Assembly (NCBI RefSeq): GCF_014132355.1
Contig: NZ_BLZO01000191.1
Location: forward strand, 1 to 39,978
Source of the DNA: Okeania sp. KiyG1
GTDB taxonomy: Bacteria; Cyanobacteriota; Cyanobacteriia; Cyanobacteriales; Microcoleaceae
DNA length: 39,978 nucleotides
Direction of reading: 5' to 3'
A program made the translations under genes and the position numbers. The number at the start of each line of letters is the position of its first letter. Position 1 is the first letter of the stretch. Under the pieces are notes generated by a model. It saw only the letters and a list, made by a program, of their open reading frames with translations. It ran no database searches and was not told the origin of the DNA. This document shows, one piece after another, positions 29,289-38,262 of this stretch.

Positions 29289-29420
29289 CATCTCCCCATC
29301 TCCCCATCTCCCCATCTCCCCATCCCCCCATCTCCCCATCTCCCCATCTCCCCATCTCCCCATCTCCCCATCCCCCATCTCCCCATCCCCCCATCTCCCC
29401 ATCCCCCCATCTCCCCATCC
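29289..29420. repeat. CCCCATCT octamer array
   Basis: About sixteen units of CCCCATCT, with some units shortened to CCCCCCATCT or CCCCCATCT. It is preceded by CTCCTGGGAGGGTTAGGGG. Long open frames on both strands here (Pro-Ser-rich or Gly-Asp-rich) are artefacts of the array. Confidence 0.9.
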
Positions 29421-29476
29421 CCTAAATTTTATCAGACATGATATTATGCCTAAGTGGCTAAATAATAGAAAAATAG

Positions 29477-30492
29477 ATGACAGCAGAAAACACCCAAAAA
29501 TTAGATGTATTTGGCGTTGGTAACGCCTTAGTAGATATCCTCGCATTTGTAGAAGAAGACACGATCGCTAAACATTCCCTGCAAAAAGGCGGAATGACTC
29601 TGATGGAGGCTCCAGAACAAGGAGAATATTGCAGGACCTGGAAAACATATCTTTAAAAAAGCGTTCTGGAGGGTCAGCAGCAAATACCATGATAGCGATC
29701 GCTCAGAGTGGAGGAACAGGTATTTTTGTGGCAAAGGTCGCTGAAGATCCTGATGGTGAGTTGTACCGCAAAGATATGCTCGAGTCCAAAATTGAATTTA
29801 ATGTAGTTCCTACATCTACAGCAAATGGACCTACTGGTACTTCTGTGATACTGACAACCCCTGATGCTGAACGTACTATGTGTACTAATCTTGGAGTATC
29901 TGTGAATCTCAGTGCTAGTGATATTGATCCAGAACAAATTAAGCGTTGTAAATACAGTTATATAGAAGGTTATTTGTGGAGTGGACCGGATACAAAGCAA
30001 GCTTGTATTCAAGCAATGGAAGATTCTAAACGCCAAGGGGTTAAAGTGTGTTTTACCTTCTCTGACCAGTTTTTAGTAGATATGTTTGCTGATGACTTCC
30101 GCCAGGTAGCGTCAAATTATTGTGATGTGTTATTTTGCAATGCTGATGAAGCTCGTAGTTTCTGTGGAATAGAGTCTTTAGAAGAATGTGCTATCAAAAT
30201 TGGGGAGTTGGTAGAAACAGCTTTTATTACTAATGGTAAGGAAGGTTGTTTAGTTGTACAAGATAAAAAAATTACTCCTGTACCAGGGTTTGCTGCGAAA
30301 GCGATCGATACTGTTGGTGCAGGAGACGCTTTTGCTGGAGGTGTGTTATTTGGTCTTACTCATGATTACACACCCACTCAAGCTGCACGTTGGGGAAATT
30401 ATCTAGCTTCTGCTGTTGTAGAAATTCAAGGTCCGCGTTTAGAAGGTTCTTGGGCAGATAAATTTCAGGAAGTAGTATCATCTTCTAATTAA
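29477..30492 (+). pseudogene. PfkB-family (adenosine kinase-like) sugar kinase, frameshifted
   Basis: Family role: ATP-dependent phosphorylation of a sugar or nucleoside. The first 48 codons from ATG 29477 (TQKLDVFGVGNALVDI) are one base out of frame with the rest, which opens at 29629. Adding one A near 29622-29625 reads EQGRILQDLENISLKKRSGG and restores 338 residues. Motifs are GGSAANTMIAIAQSGG (substrate side) and DTVGAGDAFAGG, with the catalytic Asp of GAGD near the C terminus. These are typical of PfkB kinases; the substrate could be adenosine or a sugar. The frameshift near the N terminus would remove function if real. Confidence 0.8.
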
Positions 30493-30514
30493 AGAATGTT
30501 ATAGGTTTTAGGTT

Positions 30515-30860
30515 ATATCATGTCCGGTTGAAGACTTATAAATAAACGACGGGGGAGTCAGGAGTCAGGAGTCAGGAAACGAATTTAATATGATCGGGAC
30601 TTACGCAGAACCAGCATATCTAGTAGGGGCGCTTTCCTAAGGTCATGCTCCGCAAACGCGTTTACGTTTGCGTAGCATCCCGTAGGGAAGTATTCCGTAG
30701 GAAAGCGCCCCTACAGGTGGCGTATAAATTGATATTTTGCGTAAGTCCTGATGATATAATGTCCGGTAGCATCGGAGCGTGTATAAAATTAAGTCACAAT
30801 TGCAAGAAACCCTTCTGCCTTTGTTCCACCAAAGTATAAGTATTCAGGCGGACATGATAT
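30515..30860. mobile_element. MITE with ATATCATGTCCGG ends, carrying a second element
   Basis: Left end ATATCATGTCCGGTTGAAG, right end (reverse complement) ATATCATGTCCGCCTGAATA, followed on both sides by ACTTATA. Inside lies the GGACTTACGCA element at 30597-30748, and outside that a GGAGTCA heptamer run. Confidence 0.7.
30597..30748. mobile_element. GGACTTACGCA element nested inside the previous one
   Basis: GGACTTACGCA at 30597 and TGCGTAAGTCC at 30738-30748 are perfect 11-bp inverted ends. The interior has GTAGGGGCGCTTTCCTA and TAGGAAAGCGCCCCTAC, plus a GCAAACGCGTTTACGTTTGC hairpin. Confidence 0.75.
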
Positions 30861-30890
30861 GACTCCTCGCTAAGTTATTTATTAGGACTT

Positions 30891-31223
30891 ATATCATGTT
30901 CGGACGGGTCAGTTATAAATAAAATTTCAGAACTGACAGTACCGAATAAATACTGAAATTATCTTGATTTTTCTCCTTTCTTCCCTCCTGATATCATGTC
31001 CGGATAATTAGTGATGAAAAAACTTACCCTCTTGCTTAAACAGTAAATCTTTCTATTTTCCCCTCCTGGGAGGGTTAGGGGTGGGTTCCCTCTCCCTACT
31101 CCCCTACTCCCCACTCCCCACTCCCCTACTATCTTAATAATAAGTATTCAAACGGACATGATATGACTCCTGACTCCTGACTCCTCGCTAAGTTATTTAT
31201 AAGTATTCAACCGAACATGATAT
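30891..31223. mobile_element. MITE with ATATCATGTTCGG ends enclosing another of the same family
   Basis: Left end ATATCATGTTCGG, right end CCGAACATGATAT, a perfect 13-bp inverted pair that differs from the neighbours at one base in both arms. It contains the complete element 30991-31164. Confidence 0.75.
30991..31164. mobile_element. Inner MITE with ATATCATGTCCG ends
   Basis: Left end ATATCATGTCCG, right end CGGACATGATAT. It holds the CCCTCCTGGGAGGGTTAGGG palindrome and CCCTACTC repeats. It is nested within 30891-31223. Confidence 0.75.
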
Positions 31224-31936
31224 TACGCACCTCAAGGTATTTCTGTCATTGCGACCCATAGGGAAGCAATTTCAAGTCCTAGTTTTTCATACTTCATGTG
31301 TAATACCAAGCGTGATAAATGTTTGTTACAAATGGTAGGGACGTTGCATAAGGGCGTCCGTATGAAAGAAGAAATAAGGAAGAAGGAAGAGGGGAAAAAT
31401 ATTGAAAAAAAGGTAAAAACGATAGATATAAATATCTAAAATAAACTGGAACGGCTATTTTTAAGCATACCCGATCAAACTCTACCCTTTTGTAGTATTC
31501 TTTTTTCAAAGTGGTATAATACCATTTCTCCATGAAGTTGCACTTACTTAATATAAAGATGAGAATAGTCAGTGTAATAAGGTCTGAACAACAATTATTA
31601 AGCGCATTGTTACAGAGAAATGGTTTAAGTCCTGTTGATAAGTATTCAACTAACAGGAGATTATCAGTTAAAATTTTAGTTTATTTTAGGACTTTTGTTG
31701 AATAATTATTAAAGATTTAAGCTCGGTCTTAAAGTCAGATTAAACAACAAAGAAGTTGTTTATTAAACCAGATCAAAAAAATGTAATAAAATGTAAACTA
31801 AGTGATTCAAAAAAATAGCAATATGTCACAATATAAATAAATTAAAACTTTAATAAGCAGGCAGTAAATATTAAGTAAATATAGGCTACTATCAAAAGCA
31901 AATACCAATAGAAGTAAGTTGAGGAGCATTATAGAA
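31224..31936. other. Long leader upstream of hoxE
   Basis: About 710 bp with no supported gene. The hox promoter is expected here. GAGGAG at 31921-31926 is the hoxE ribosome binding site. No LexA or AbrB operator could be named with confidence. Confidence 0.4.
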
Positions 31937-32464
31937 ATGGAAACTGCTACAAAAGAGACTAAAAGCAAAAATTCTCAACAAGATAAAAAGGGTCATCCTA
32001 GTGGCGATAAACGCTTTAAACAGTTAGATATTACAATGAAGCGGAATCAATATCGTCAAGATTCTTTAATTGAAGTATTGCATAAAGCTCAATCAGTATT
32101 TGGCTATTTAGAACCTGATGTTTTGACGTATATAGCACGAGGTTTAAAGTTACCATTGAGTAGAGTATATGGAGTAGCAACTTTTTATCATATTTTTTCA
32201 CTTAAGCCTAATGGCGCTCATACTTGTGTAGTATGTATGGGTACTGCTTGTTATGTAAAAGGTGGTGGAGAAGTGATTAAAGAACTAGAAAAAGAACTAG
32301 AAATAAAAGTAGGAGAAACAACAGCAGATAATCAAATTTCTCTGATGGCTGCCCGTTGTTTAGGAGCTTGTGGGATTGCACCAGCAGTAGTATTTGATGG
32401 TAGTGTTGCAGGTAAACAAACTCCAGAATTAGTTATAGAAAAAATTAAAGATTGGCAGGAGTAA
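31937..32464 (+). CDS. hoxE: Bidirectional hydrogenase subunit HoxE
   Basis: A 175-residue subunit of the HoxEFU diaphorase arm, related to complex I NuoE, that carries a [2Fe-2S] cluster and may link the enzyme to other electron carriers. Cluster residues are C100 and C105 (CMGTAC) and C141 and C145 (CLGAC). The core starts at about residue 36 (KRNQYRQDSLIEVLHKAQ). ATG 31937 is preferred over the upstream TTG 31919 because GAGGAG lies 10 bases before it. A polar N-terminal tail is usual. It is the first gene of the hox set, with hoxF 280 bp downstream. Confidence 0.93.
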   Translation: METATKETKSKNSQQDKKGHPSGDKRFKQLDITMKRNQYRQDSLIEVLHKAQSVFGYLEPDVLTYIARGLKLPLSRVYGVATFYHIFSLKPNGAHTCVVCMGTACYVKGGGEVIKELEKELEIKVGETTADNQISLMAARCLGACGIAPAVVFDGSVAGKQTPELVIEKIKDWQE

Positions 32465-32744
32465 ATCAGTTATCAGTTATCAGTTATCAGTTATCAGTTA
32501 TCAGTTATCAGCTATCAAAAATAAATAGATAAATTTAGAAAATTAGGGAAAGTTATACCCGATTAAAAGTTAATGTTTTTGATTGTTGAAATATTTAAAA
32601 CTAGAAAAAGAATCCAGTTGTGAAGTTAAAATATTTAGGCTCCGATACTACAGCACATGATGTCACTTAATTACTTATAACTTTTGACTTTTGACTTCTA
32701 ACTTTAGTGAAACGGTATAGTGGCTATAAAAAGGAGAAAAAGAG
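32465..32744. repeat. TCAGTTA heptamers and CTTTTGACTT...GAAACGGTAT segment
   Basis: About six TCAGTTA heptamers at 32467-32512 directly after hoxE. At 32685-32718 is CTTTTGACTTTTGACTTC...GTGAAACGGTAT, also present before hoxY (about 35822-35868) and, inverted, at about 10890. AAGGAG at 32731-32736 serves hoxF. Confidence 0.75.
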
Positions 32745-34370
32745 ATGGACTATCAAGATTTGCTCGATATTGCCGAAGCAGAAAAAACCAGACAAAAAAG
32801 CATTCGCGTTCACTGCTGCACATCTACAGGTTGTCAAGCTGCTAATTCTGTAGATGTAATGAAAAATATGAAAAATGCAGTTAAAACAGCAGGGTTAGAA
32901 GAGCGTGTCGAAGTGGTAGGAGTAGGTTGTATGGGATTTTGCGGGCGCGGTCCCCTGGTACAAATAGACCCCGAAGACACCCTCTACGAAGAAGTGGAAC
33001 CCGAAAACGCTGCCAGCATCATCGACGCACTCAACGGCGGTACAACCCAAGTCACAAAAGGAGACTCCCAACATCCATTCTTTTCTCGGCAACTCCGCAT
33101 CGTTAGGGAAAATACAGGAAAAATTAACCCCGAACGCATAGAAGAATACATCGCCGTTGGTGGATATGAATCTCTTTACCACGCCCTACATGAAATGAGT
33201 CCTGGTGAAGTCGTGGAGGAAATTACTCGCAGTGGTTTGCGGGGTAGGGGTGGAGGCGGTTATCCCACTGGTTTAAAATGGGCAACCGTTGCCAAAATGC
33301 CAGAAGGTCAGAAATATATTATCTGCAACGGTGACGAAGGCGACCCAGGGGCATTTATGGACCGGAGCGTATTAGAAAGCGACCCCCATTTAGTATTAGA
33401 AGGAATGGCGATCGCTGGTTATGCTGTGGGAGCAAATCACGGTTTCATTTACGTTCGTGCTGAATATCCCCTCGCCATCCAACGGTTACAAAAAGCTATT
33501 CAACAAGCAAAAAAATACGGACTCTTGGGTAGTCAAATATTTGACTGTCCTTTTGACTTCAAAGTTGACATCCGTATCGGTGCTGGTGCATTTGTTTGTG
33601 GGGAAGAAACCGCCCTAATTAAATCAGTAGAAGGTAAACGTGGCAACCCTGTACCCCGTCCGCCATATCCAGCTCAGTCTGGACTTTGGGGATGTCCGAC
33701 CCTAATTAATAACGTGGAAACCTTTGCCAATATTGCCCCTATTCTGAAAAAAGGTGCAGAGTGGTACGCTAGTATTGGCACTGAAAACAGCAAAGGCACA
33801 AAAATATTCGCTCTCACAGGTAAAGTGCGTAATAACGGTTTAATTGAAGTACCGATGGGAATAACTCTGCGGGAAATTGTTGAAGAAATGGGAGGTGGCG
33901 TTCCTGGTGGGGAAGTGAAAGCGGTACAAACAGGGGGTCCTTCCGGTGGTTGTATTCCTGTTTCAATGCTCGACACTCCTGTAGACTATGACTCTCTCAG
34001 CAAAGTTGGTTCCATGATGGGTTCCGGTGGCATGGTAATTATGGATAAGGAAACTAGCATGGTTGAGGTGGCGCAGTTTTACATGGAATTTTGTCGTGGT
34101 GAAACTTGTGGAAAATGTGTTCCCTGTCGCACTGGTACGGTGCAGTTATATGCTCTGCTGACTAAGATTTTGAATAAGCAGGCGACTGCTATGGATCTAG
34201 AAAGGTTGGAGGAGTTGTCTTATGTGGTGAAGGATACTAGCTTATGTGGTTTGGGAATGACTGCACCTAATCCTGTTTTGAGTACGTTGCGCTATTTTAA
34301 GCAAGAGTATCTAGATTTATTGCAGGAGTCGGAGTTTAGTAATGGTCATTTTGTAACTGCTGCTAATTGA
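32745..34370 (+). CDS. hoxF: Bidirectional hydrogenase diaphorase subunit HoxF
   Basis: 541 residues, the NAD(P)H- and FMN-binding subunit, homologous to NuoF. An N-terminal thioredoxin-like [2Fe-2S] site has C25, C30 (CTSTGC), C62 and C66 (CMGFC). The FMN/NADH domain contains GRGGGGYPTGLKW (about 165-177), NGDEGDPGAFMDR and GAGAFVCGEETALI. The C-terminal [4Fe-4S] site is CGKCVPCRTG with C455, C458 and C461, and a fourth Cys in TSLCGLG. It couples NAD(P)+/NAD(P)H to electron transfer towards HoxU and HoxY. The length is normal and the frame intact. AAGGAG lies 8 bases before ATG. Confidence 0.95.
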   Translation: MDYQDLLDIAEAEKTRQKSIRVHCCTSTGCQAANSVDVMKNMKNAVKTAGLEERVEVVGVGCMGFCGRGPLVQIDPEDTLYEEVEPENAASIIDALNGGTTQVTKGDSQHPFFSRQLRIVRENTGKINPERIEEYIAVGGYESLYHALHEMSPGEVVEEITRSGLRGRGGGGYPTGLKWATVAKMPEGQKYIICNGDEGDPGAFMDRSVLESDPHLVLEGMAIAGYAVGANHGFIYVRAEYPLAIQRLQKAIQQAKKYGLLGSQIFDCPFDFKVDIRIGAGAFVCGEETALIKSVEGKRGNPVPRPPYPAQSGLWGCPTLINNVETFANIAPILKKGAEWYASIGTENSKGTKIFALTGKVRNNGLIEVPMGITLREIVEEMGGGVPGGEVKAVQTGGPSGGCIPVSMLDTPVDYDSLSKVGSMMGSGGMVIMDKETSMVEVAQFYMEFCRGETCGKCVPCRTGTVQLYALLTKILNKQATAMDLERLEELSYVVKDTSLCGLGMTAPNPVLSTLRYFKQEYLDLLQESEFSNGHFVTAAN

Positions 34371-34922
34371 AGAAGGAGTCAGGAGTCAGGAGTCAGGAGA
34401 GAAGAAGGAGTAAGCAAAATACTAACTCCCTAAATATTTAAGTGGTTTATAAGAGTTGAAAAGCTCTGTAATTTTACTTTTAATATCAAGTTGCACTGAT
34501 TAACCACAATATAAAAAGATGAACAAAGATGGCATACTTCTTAAGATGACTCTTAAGATGACTTAAATTATTAGCCAAGGATTGAAATCCTTGGCGAGTC
34601 ATGTCATCCGCCAAGAAATAAATTTCTTGGCTCACAGTAGAAGTCATCTAAAGATGACTAAAGATAGTTAACTTAATCATGGCTAATTAATGAGACTTGA
34701 TATAACAAGAGGTGCAATACCAAGCGTGAAAAAATAATGCTTAACTTAGGTGAAACTTCAATTATTAAGTAATTAACACAAGCGGAATAACTTTTTTGGT
34801 AATTAGCACGCCAGTTATTGTTAATTATTCTTATGTTTACTACTCCCCTACTCCCCTACTCCCCTACTCAAGAAATTGTAGCAAACACTTATCAAATTGG
34901 TATAATATTAGGAGGGAAAAAG
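34371..34922. repeat. hoxF-hoxU spacer with nested hairpins
   Basis: GCCAAGGAT/ATCCTTGGC (34574-34595) and GCCAAGAAAT/ATTTCTTGGC (34610-34631) are two hairpins with different but pairing arms. They are enclosed by AGATGACTT (34556-34564) pairing with AAGTCATCT (34641-34649). GGAGTCA heptamers (34374-34398) and CCCTACTC units (34845-34868) flank them. AGGAGG at about 34911 serves hoxU. Confidence 0.7.
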
Positions 34923-35639
34923 ATGTCAGTAAAAACGTTAACTATAGATGGCAATCAAATTGCAGTGGAGGAGGGAACTACTATTCTTGAAGCAGCTAAG
35001 GAAGCAGGAGTTCGTATTCCTACTCTCTGTCATTTGGAGGGAGTTACGGATATTGGTGCTTGTCGGTTGTGTCTGGTAGAAGTTTCTGGGGCGAGAAAAT
35101 TATTGCCTGCTTGCGTGACTCAGGTTGCGGAGGGAATGGAAATTCAGACTCAAACTCAGAAGTTGCAAGAATATCGACGGATGTTGGTGGAGTTATTATT
35201 TTCTGAGGGCAATCATGTTTGTGCGGTTTGTGTTGCGAATGGGAATTGCGAATTGCAAAATATGGCAGTAGAGGTGGGGATGGATCATACTCGGTTTCCC
35301 TATCGTTTCCCAGACCGGGGAATGGATCTATCTCACAAGCAGTTTGGTCTAGACCATAACCGTTGTATTTTGTGTACTCGTTGCGTGCGGGTTTGTGAGG
35401 AAATAGAGGGAGCGCACGTTTGGGATGTGGGAAGTCGTGGTGCTGCTTGTTACATTATTTCTGGTTTGAATCAACCTTGGGGAGAGGTTGATGCTTGTAC
35501 TGCTTGTGGTAAGTGTGTGGATGCTTGTCCTACTGGTGCAATTTTCCGTAAGGGGGCAACGGTAGCTGAAATGGAGCGCGATCGCTCTAAGTTGGAATTT
35601 TTGGTTAATGCTAGGGAGAATAAACAATGGACAAGGTGA
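34923..35639 (+). CDS. hoxU: Bidirectional hydrogenase diaphorase subunit HoxU
   Basis: 238 residues, matching the N-terminal Fe-S part of complex I NuoG, and the electron wire between HoxF and HoxY. The [2Fe-2S] ligands are C36, C47, C50 and C64. The His-Cys [4Fe-4S] ligands are H98, C100, C103 and C109. Two ferredoxin-type [4Fe-4S] sites are C148/C151/C154/C158 and C192/C195/C198/C202 (CTACGKCVDACPTGA). A longer open frame begins at 34818, but MSVKTLTIDG at 34923 has AGGAGG upstream and matches the family start. hoxY follows after 250 bp of repeats. Confidence 0.95.
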   Translation: MSVKTLTIDGNQIAVEEGTTILEAAKEAGVRIPTLCHLEGVTDIGACRLCLVEVSGARKLLPACVTQVAEGMEIQTQTQKLQEYRRMLVELLFSEGNHVCAVCVANGNCELQNMAVEVGMDHTRFPYRFPDRGMDLSHKQFGLDHNRCILCTRCVRVCEEIEGAHVWDVGSRGAACYIISGLNQPWGEVDACTACGKCVDACPTGAIFRKGATVAEMERDRSKLEFLVNARENKQWTR

Positions 35640-35890
35640 ATGAAGTCAGAATTTAGAATTTAGAATTTAGAATTTAGAATTTAGAATTTAGAAGTCAAAT
35701 AAAAGGTGTTTTAGAGCAACTCTTGAAATACAGTTAGAGATAAAACTACTTATTCCCTATTCTACCAATTTGAAACATCCTGAAATTACTGTAGCGTTAA
35801 AGTTTTTAAGCTATAAAATCTTACTTTTGACTTTTGACTTTTGACTTTTGAATTCCGTGAAACGGTACTCCCTAATTAAAGGTATTAATT
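35640..35890. repeat. AATTTAG and CTTTTGA heptamer runs
   Basis: About six AATTTAG units at 35645-35690 and four CTTTTGA units at 35823-35852, the latter followed by CCGTGAAACGGTACTCC, the same tail as before hoxF. Confidence 0.8.
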
Positions 35891-36442
35891 ATGTCAAATA
35901 AAATAAAATTTGCCACAGTTTGGTTGGCTGGATGTTCTGGCTGTCATATGTCGTTTCTTGACTTAGATGAATGGTTGTTTGAACTGGCAAATCATGTCGA
36001 GGTTGTTTATAGTCCGGTGGGCAGCGATATTAAAGAATATCCAGAAAATGTAGATGTTTGTTTAGTGGAAGGAGGTATTGCTAATCAGGATAATTTAGAA
36101 ATAATTTTTGAGGTGAGAAAAAAGACTAAGACGTTAATTTCTTTTGGAGATTGTGCTGTTACTGCTAATGTGCCAGCTATGCGAAATATGTTGGGTGGTA
36201 CGAAAACTGTTTTAGAAAGAAGTTATTTAGAGTTGGCAGATGAAAATAAGCAGTTACCAAATGCGCCGGGAATTGTACCAGAATTACTTGATAAAGTTCG
36301 ACCAGTACATGAAGTTGTTCCAGTGGATATTTTTATGCCTGGATGTCCGCCTTCTGCCGATAGAATTAAGGCGACTTTAGAACCTTTATTGAAGGGTGAA
36401 ATGCCAAAAATGGCAGGCAGAGAAATGATTAAGTTTGGGTAA
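35891..36442 (+). CDS. hoxY: NiFe hydrogenase small subunit HoxY
   Basis: 183 residues; it carries the proximal [4Fe-4S] cluster that passes electrons to and from the NiFe centre in HoxH. Ligands are C15 and C18 (AGCSGCHMSF), C88 (FGDCAV) and C152 (PGCPPSADRI), all present. It is a short, cytoplasmic type without a Tat signal or extra clusters, as expected for group 3d enzymes. The start ATG has only a weak upstream GG-rich sequence. It is followed by a 74-bp repeat array and a nuclease gene before hoxH. Confidence 0.95.
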   Translation: MSNKIKFATVWLAGCSGCHMSFLDLDEWLFELANHVEVVYSPVGSDIKEYPENVDVCLVEGGIANQDNLEIIFEVRKKTKTLISFGDCAVTANVPAMRNMLGGTKTVLERSYLELADENKQLPNAPGIVPELLDKVRPVHEVVPVDIFMPGCPPSADRIKATLEPLLKGEMPKMAGREMIKFG

Positions 36443-36660
36443 AAGAAGGAAGAAGGAAGAAGGAAGAAGGAAGAAGGAAGAAGGAAGAAGGAAGAAGGAA
36501 GAAAGAAAATTATTTTTCCCCGGTGCGAAGGTCTCGCTCGCCTCCTGTTTATCAGATAATTAACATCTTAGAAAAATCAAATATCAACAGATGTTAATTT
36601 CGTTATTGCGTTAACTCAGTTTTGCTATAGCAAGGTGGTAATAAAATCAATTAACCTTTT
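36443..36660. repeat. GGAAGAA heptamer run after hoxY
   Basis: About eight GGAAGAA heptamers at 36447-36504. The same heptamer follows hoxH (39693-39738). The rest has no gene. Confidence 0.85.
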
Positions 36661-37110
36661 AGCATTTGGATAAATGTTAGTAGGTTGGGTTGAGGAACAC
36701 AAAACCTAACATCAAGGAAAAATTACTTTCCTTTTAGCATTTGGATAAATGTTAGTAGGTTGGGTTGAGGGAACAAAACCTAACATCAACAAACAATTAC
36801 TTTCCTTTTAGCATTTGGATAAATGTTAGTAGGTTGGGTTGAGGAAACAAAACCTAACATCAACAAACAATTACTTTCCTTTTAGCATTTGGATAAATGT
36901 TAGTAGGTTGGGTTGAGGAAACAAAACCTAACATCAACAAACAATTACTTTCCTTTTAGCATTTGGATAAATGTTAGTAGGTTGGGTTGAGGAAACAAAA
37001 CCTAACATCAAGGAAAAATTACTTTCCTTTTAGCATTTGGATAAATATTAGTAGGTTGGGTTGAGGAAACAAAACCTAACATCAAGGAAAAATTACTTTC
37101 CTTTTAGCAT
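36655..37110. repeat. Six tandem 74-bp units, each a hairpin
   Basis: Units begin near AGCATTTGGATAAATGTTAG at 36661, 36736, 36810, 36884, 36958 and 37032, with a partial seventh at 37106; the spacing is 74 bp (75 for the first). Each contains TGTTAGTAGGTTGGGTTGAG and AACCTAACA, which can pair, and GATAAATGTTAG. Units differ at only a few positions (ATCAAGGAAAAA versus ATCAACAAACAA), so the array expanded recently. There are no spacers of CRISPR type. Confidence 0.95.
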
Positions 37111-37124
37111 CTAAGAATAACAAT

Positions 37125-37190
37125 GTTTAACGCCAACCTAGATATATTTTTGTTGGGTTGCGCTCTCCCTTAACCCAACCTACTCAAAAA
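37125..37190. repeat. Direct repeat flanking the nuclease gene, left copy
   Basis: GTTTAACGCCAACCTAGATA followed by the hairpin TTGGGTTGCGCT...TTAACCCAA. It matches 38134-38200 over about 65 bp with few differences. Confidence 0.85.
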
Positions 37191-37195
37191 AACTG

Positions 37196-37735
37196 ATGAA
37201 AAAACACAAAATCAGTCTAATTTTAGCTGTTGTATCCTGTGGAATTTTAATACTTTTATCTATATTAAATACCCCCCAGTCTTTAGCTATTCAACAGGCA
37301 AGAATTTCTCAGATTATTGATGGAGATACTTTAGAAGTTACCATGTCACAATGTCGCATTCCTTGGGAAGGAAATTCACAATTATGCCGTCTACAACTTG
37401 CCTGTATTGATGGACCAGATTATGGGGATAGTCCCTTTTTTGAGGCTGCCAAAAGTAGACTGGAAACACTGATTCCTAGAGGTACAATAGTATTAATAAG
37501 TGATACAGGAAAAAGTAGTCGTCAACGGATAGTTTCAGAAGTATTTAAAGATAATACTTCCATTAATTTACAACTGGTTAATGAAGGAAAAGCTTCCCTT
37601 TTCTGTAAACATCTAAATGATACTTGCCCAAGTTCAAAAACTGCTTACTTGAACGCTCAAAATTCTGCAAAACAAGCAGGTTTAGGTATCTGGAATTCTC
37701 GACAACCTTGGCAAAAAGCCCGCGTTTGTAATTAG
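37196..37735 (+). CDS. Secreted thermonuclease-like protein (SNase fold)
   Basis: 179 residues. An N-terminal hydrophobic signal (about 5-30, ISLILAVVSCGILILLSIL) suggests export. The SNase core has IDGDTLEV (first metal-binding Asp), CRLQLACIDGPDYG (the Arg and Asp of the active site), FEAAKSRLETLI and LVNEGKAS. Some family members have the usual Arg/Glu pair in this order, but the Glu position is not certain here. Its function is cleavage of extracellular or periplasmic nucleic acid, unrelated to hydrogenase. It sits between hoxY and hoxH, flanked by 65-bp direct repeats, so it was probably brought in or moved by recombination between repeats. Confidence 0.8.
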   Translation: MKKHKISLILAVVSCGILILLSILNTPQSLAIQQARISQIIDGDTLEVTMSQCRIPWEGNSQLCRLQLACIDGPDYGDSPFFEAAKSRLETLIPRGTIVLISDTGKSSRQRIVSEVFKDNTSINLQLVNEGKASLFCKHLNDTCPSSKTAYLNAQNSAKQAGLGIWNSRQPWQKARVCN

Positions 37736-38133
37736 AATAAAACTGATAAACAAAGTAGAGGTAGGTTTGACAAATAAATTTTATAATATTCTCAAAACCT
37801 AGTGCCGCTACGCGGAAGTTAAAAGTCGTAGGGGCGTTAACGATAGTTATGCGAAGCAAATGGTATTCGCCCTCAAAAGTATTGATTGGTAAGGCTTTTA
37901 GGATTTTGTAACTGGTTAGTTATTTCTGCCATCCTGCACTAGAGTTTAATTTAAGTAAGTTAGGTTTTGTTTCCTCAAGCAAAACTACTAAAATTACTTT
38001 CCTGTTTCCTTTTAATTAAGGAAAAATTTTAACTCTAACCTACACATCTTTTTTGTTGGGTTGCGCTCTTGATTAACCCAACCTACTAAAATTACTTTTC
38101 TGTTTCCTTTTAATCAAGTTAATCAAGGACAAA
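37736..38133. repeat. Hairpin repeats downstream of the nuclease gene
   Basis: A GTAGGGGCGTTAACG...ATTCGCCCT palindrome remnant at about 37828-37873 and a TTGGGTTGCGCTCTTGATTAACCCAA hairpin near 38057-38083, forming the first of two ~100-bp units with CTGTTTCCTTTTAAT. Confidence 0.7.
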
Positions 38134-38200
38134 GTTTAACGCCAACCTAGATATCTTTTTGTTGGGTTGCGCTGCCGCTTAACCCAACCTACTCACAAAA
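38134..38200. repeat. Direct repeat flanking the nuclease gene, right copy
   Basis: GTTTAACGCCAACCTAGATA then TTGGGTTGCGCTGCCGCTTA, near-identical to 37125-37190 and in the same orientation. Confidence 0.85.
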
Positions 38201-38262
38201 ATTGCTTTGACAAATTTATCAAAATCTAGAGATTATTTATTTACTAAAGGAGAAAATAAACT

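Noticed and set aside
29137-29546. Long open frames rich in Gly-Asp or Pro-Ser on both strands
   Set aside because: They are produced by the CCCCATCT octamer array, which is open in several frames.
29674-30036. A 120-residue minus-strand frame
   Set aside because: Antisense shadow of the PfkB kinase gene.
36655-37110. Regular 74-bp repeats as a CRISPR array
   Set aside because: The whole unit is repeated without unique spacers, and no cas genes are present.
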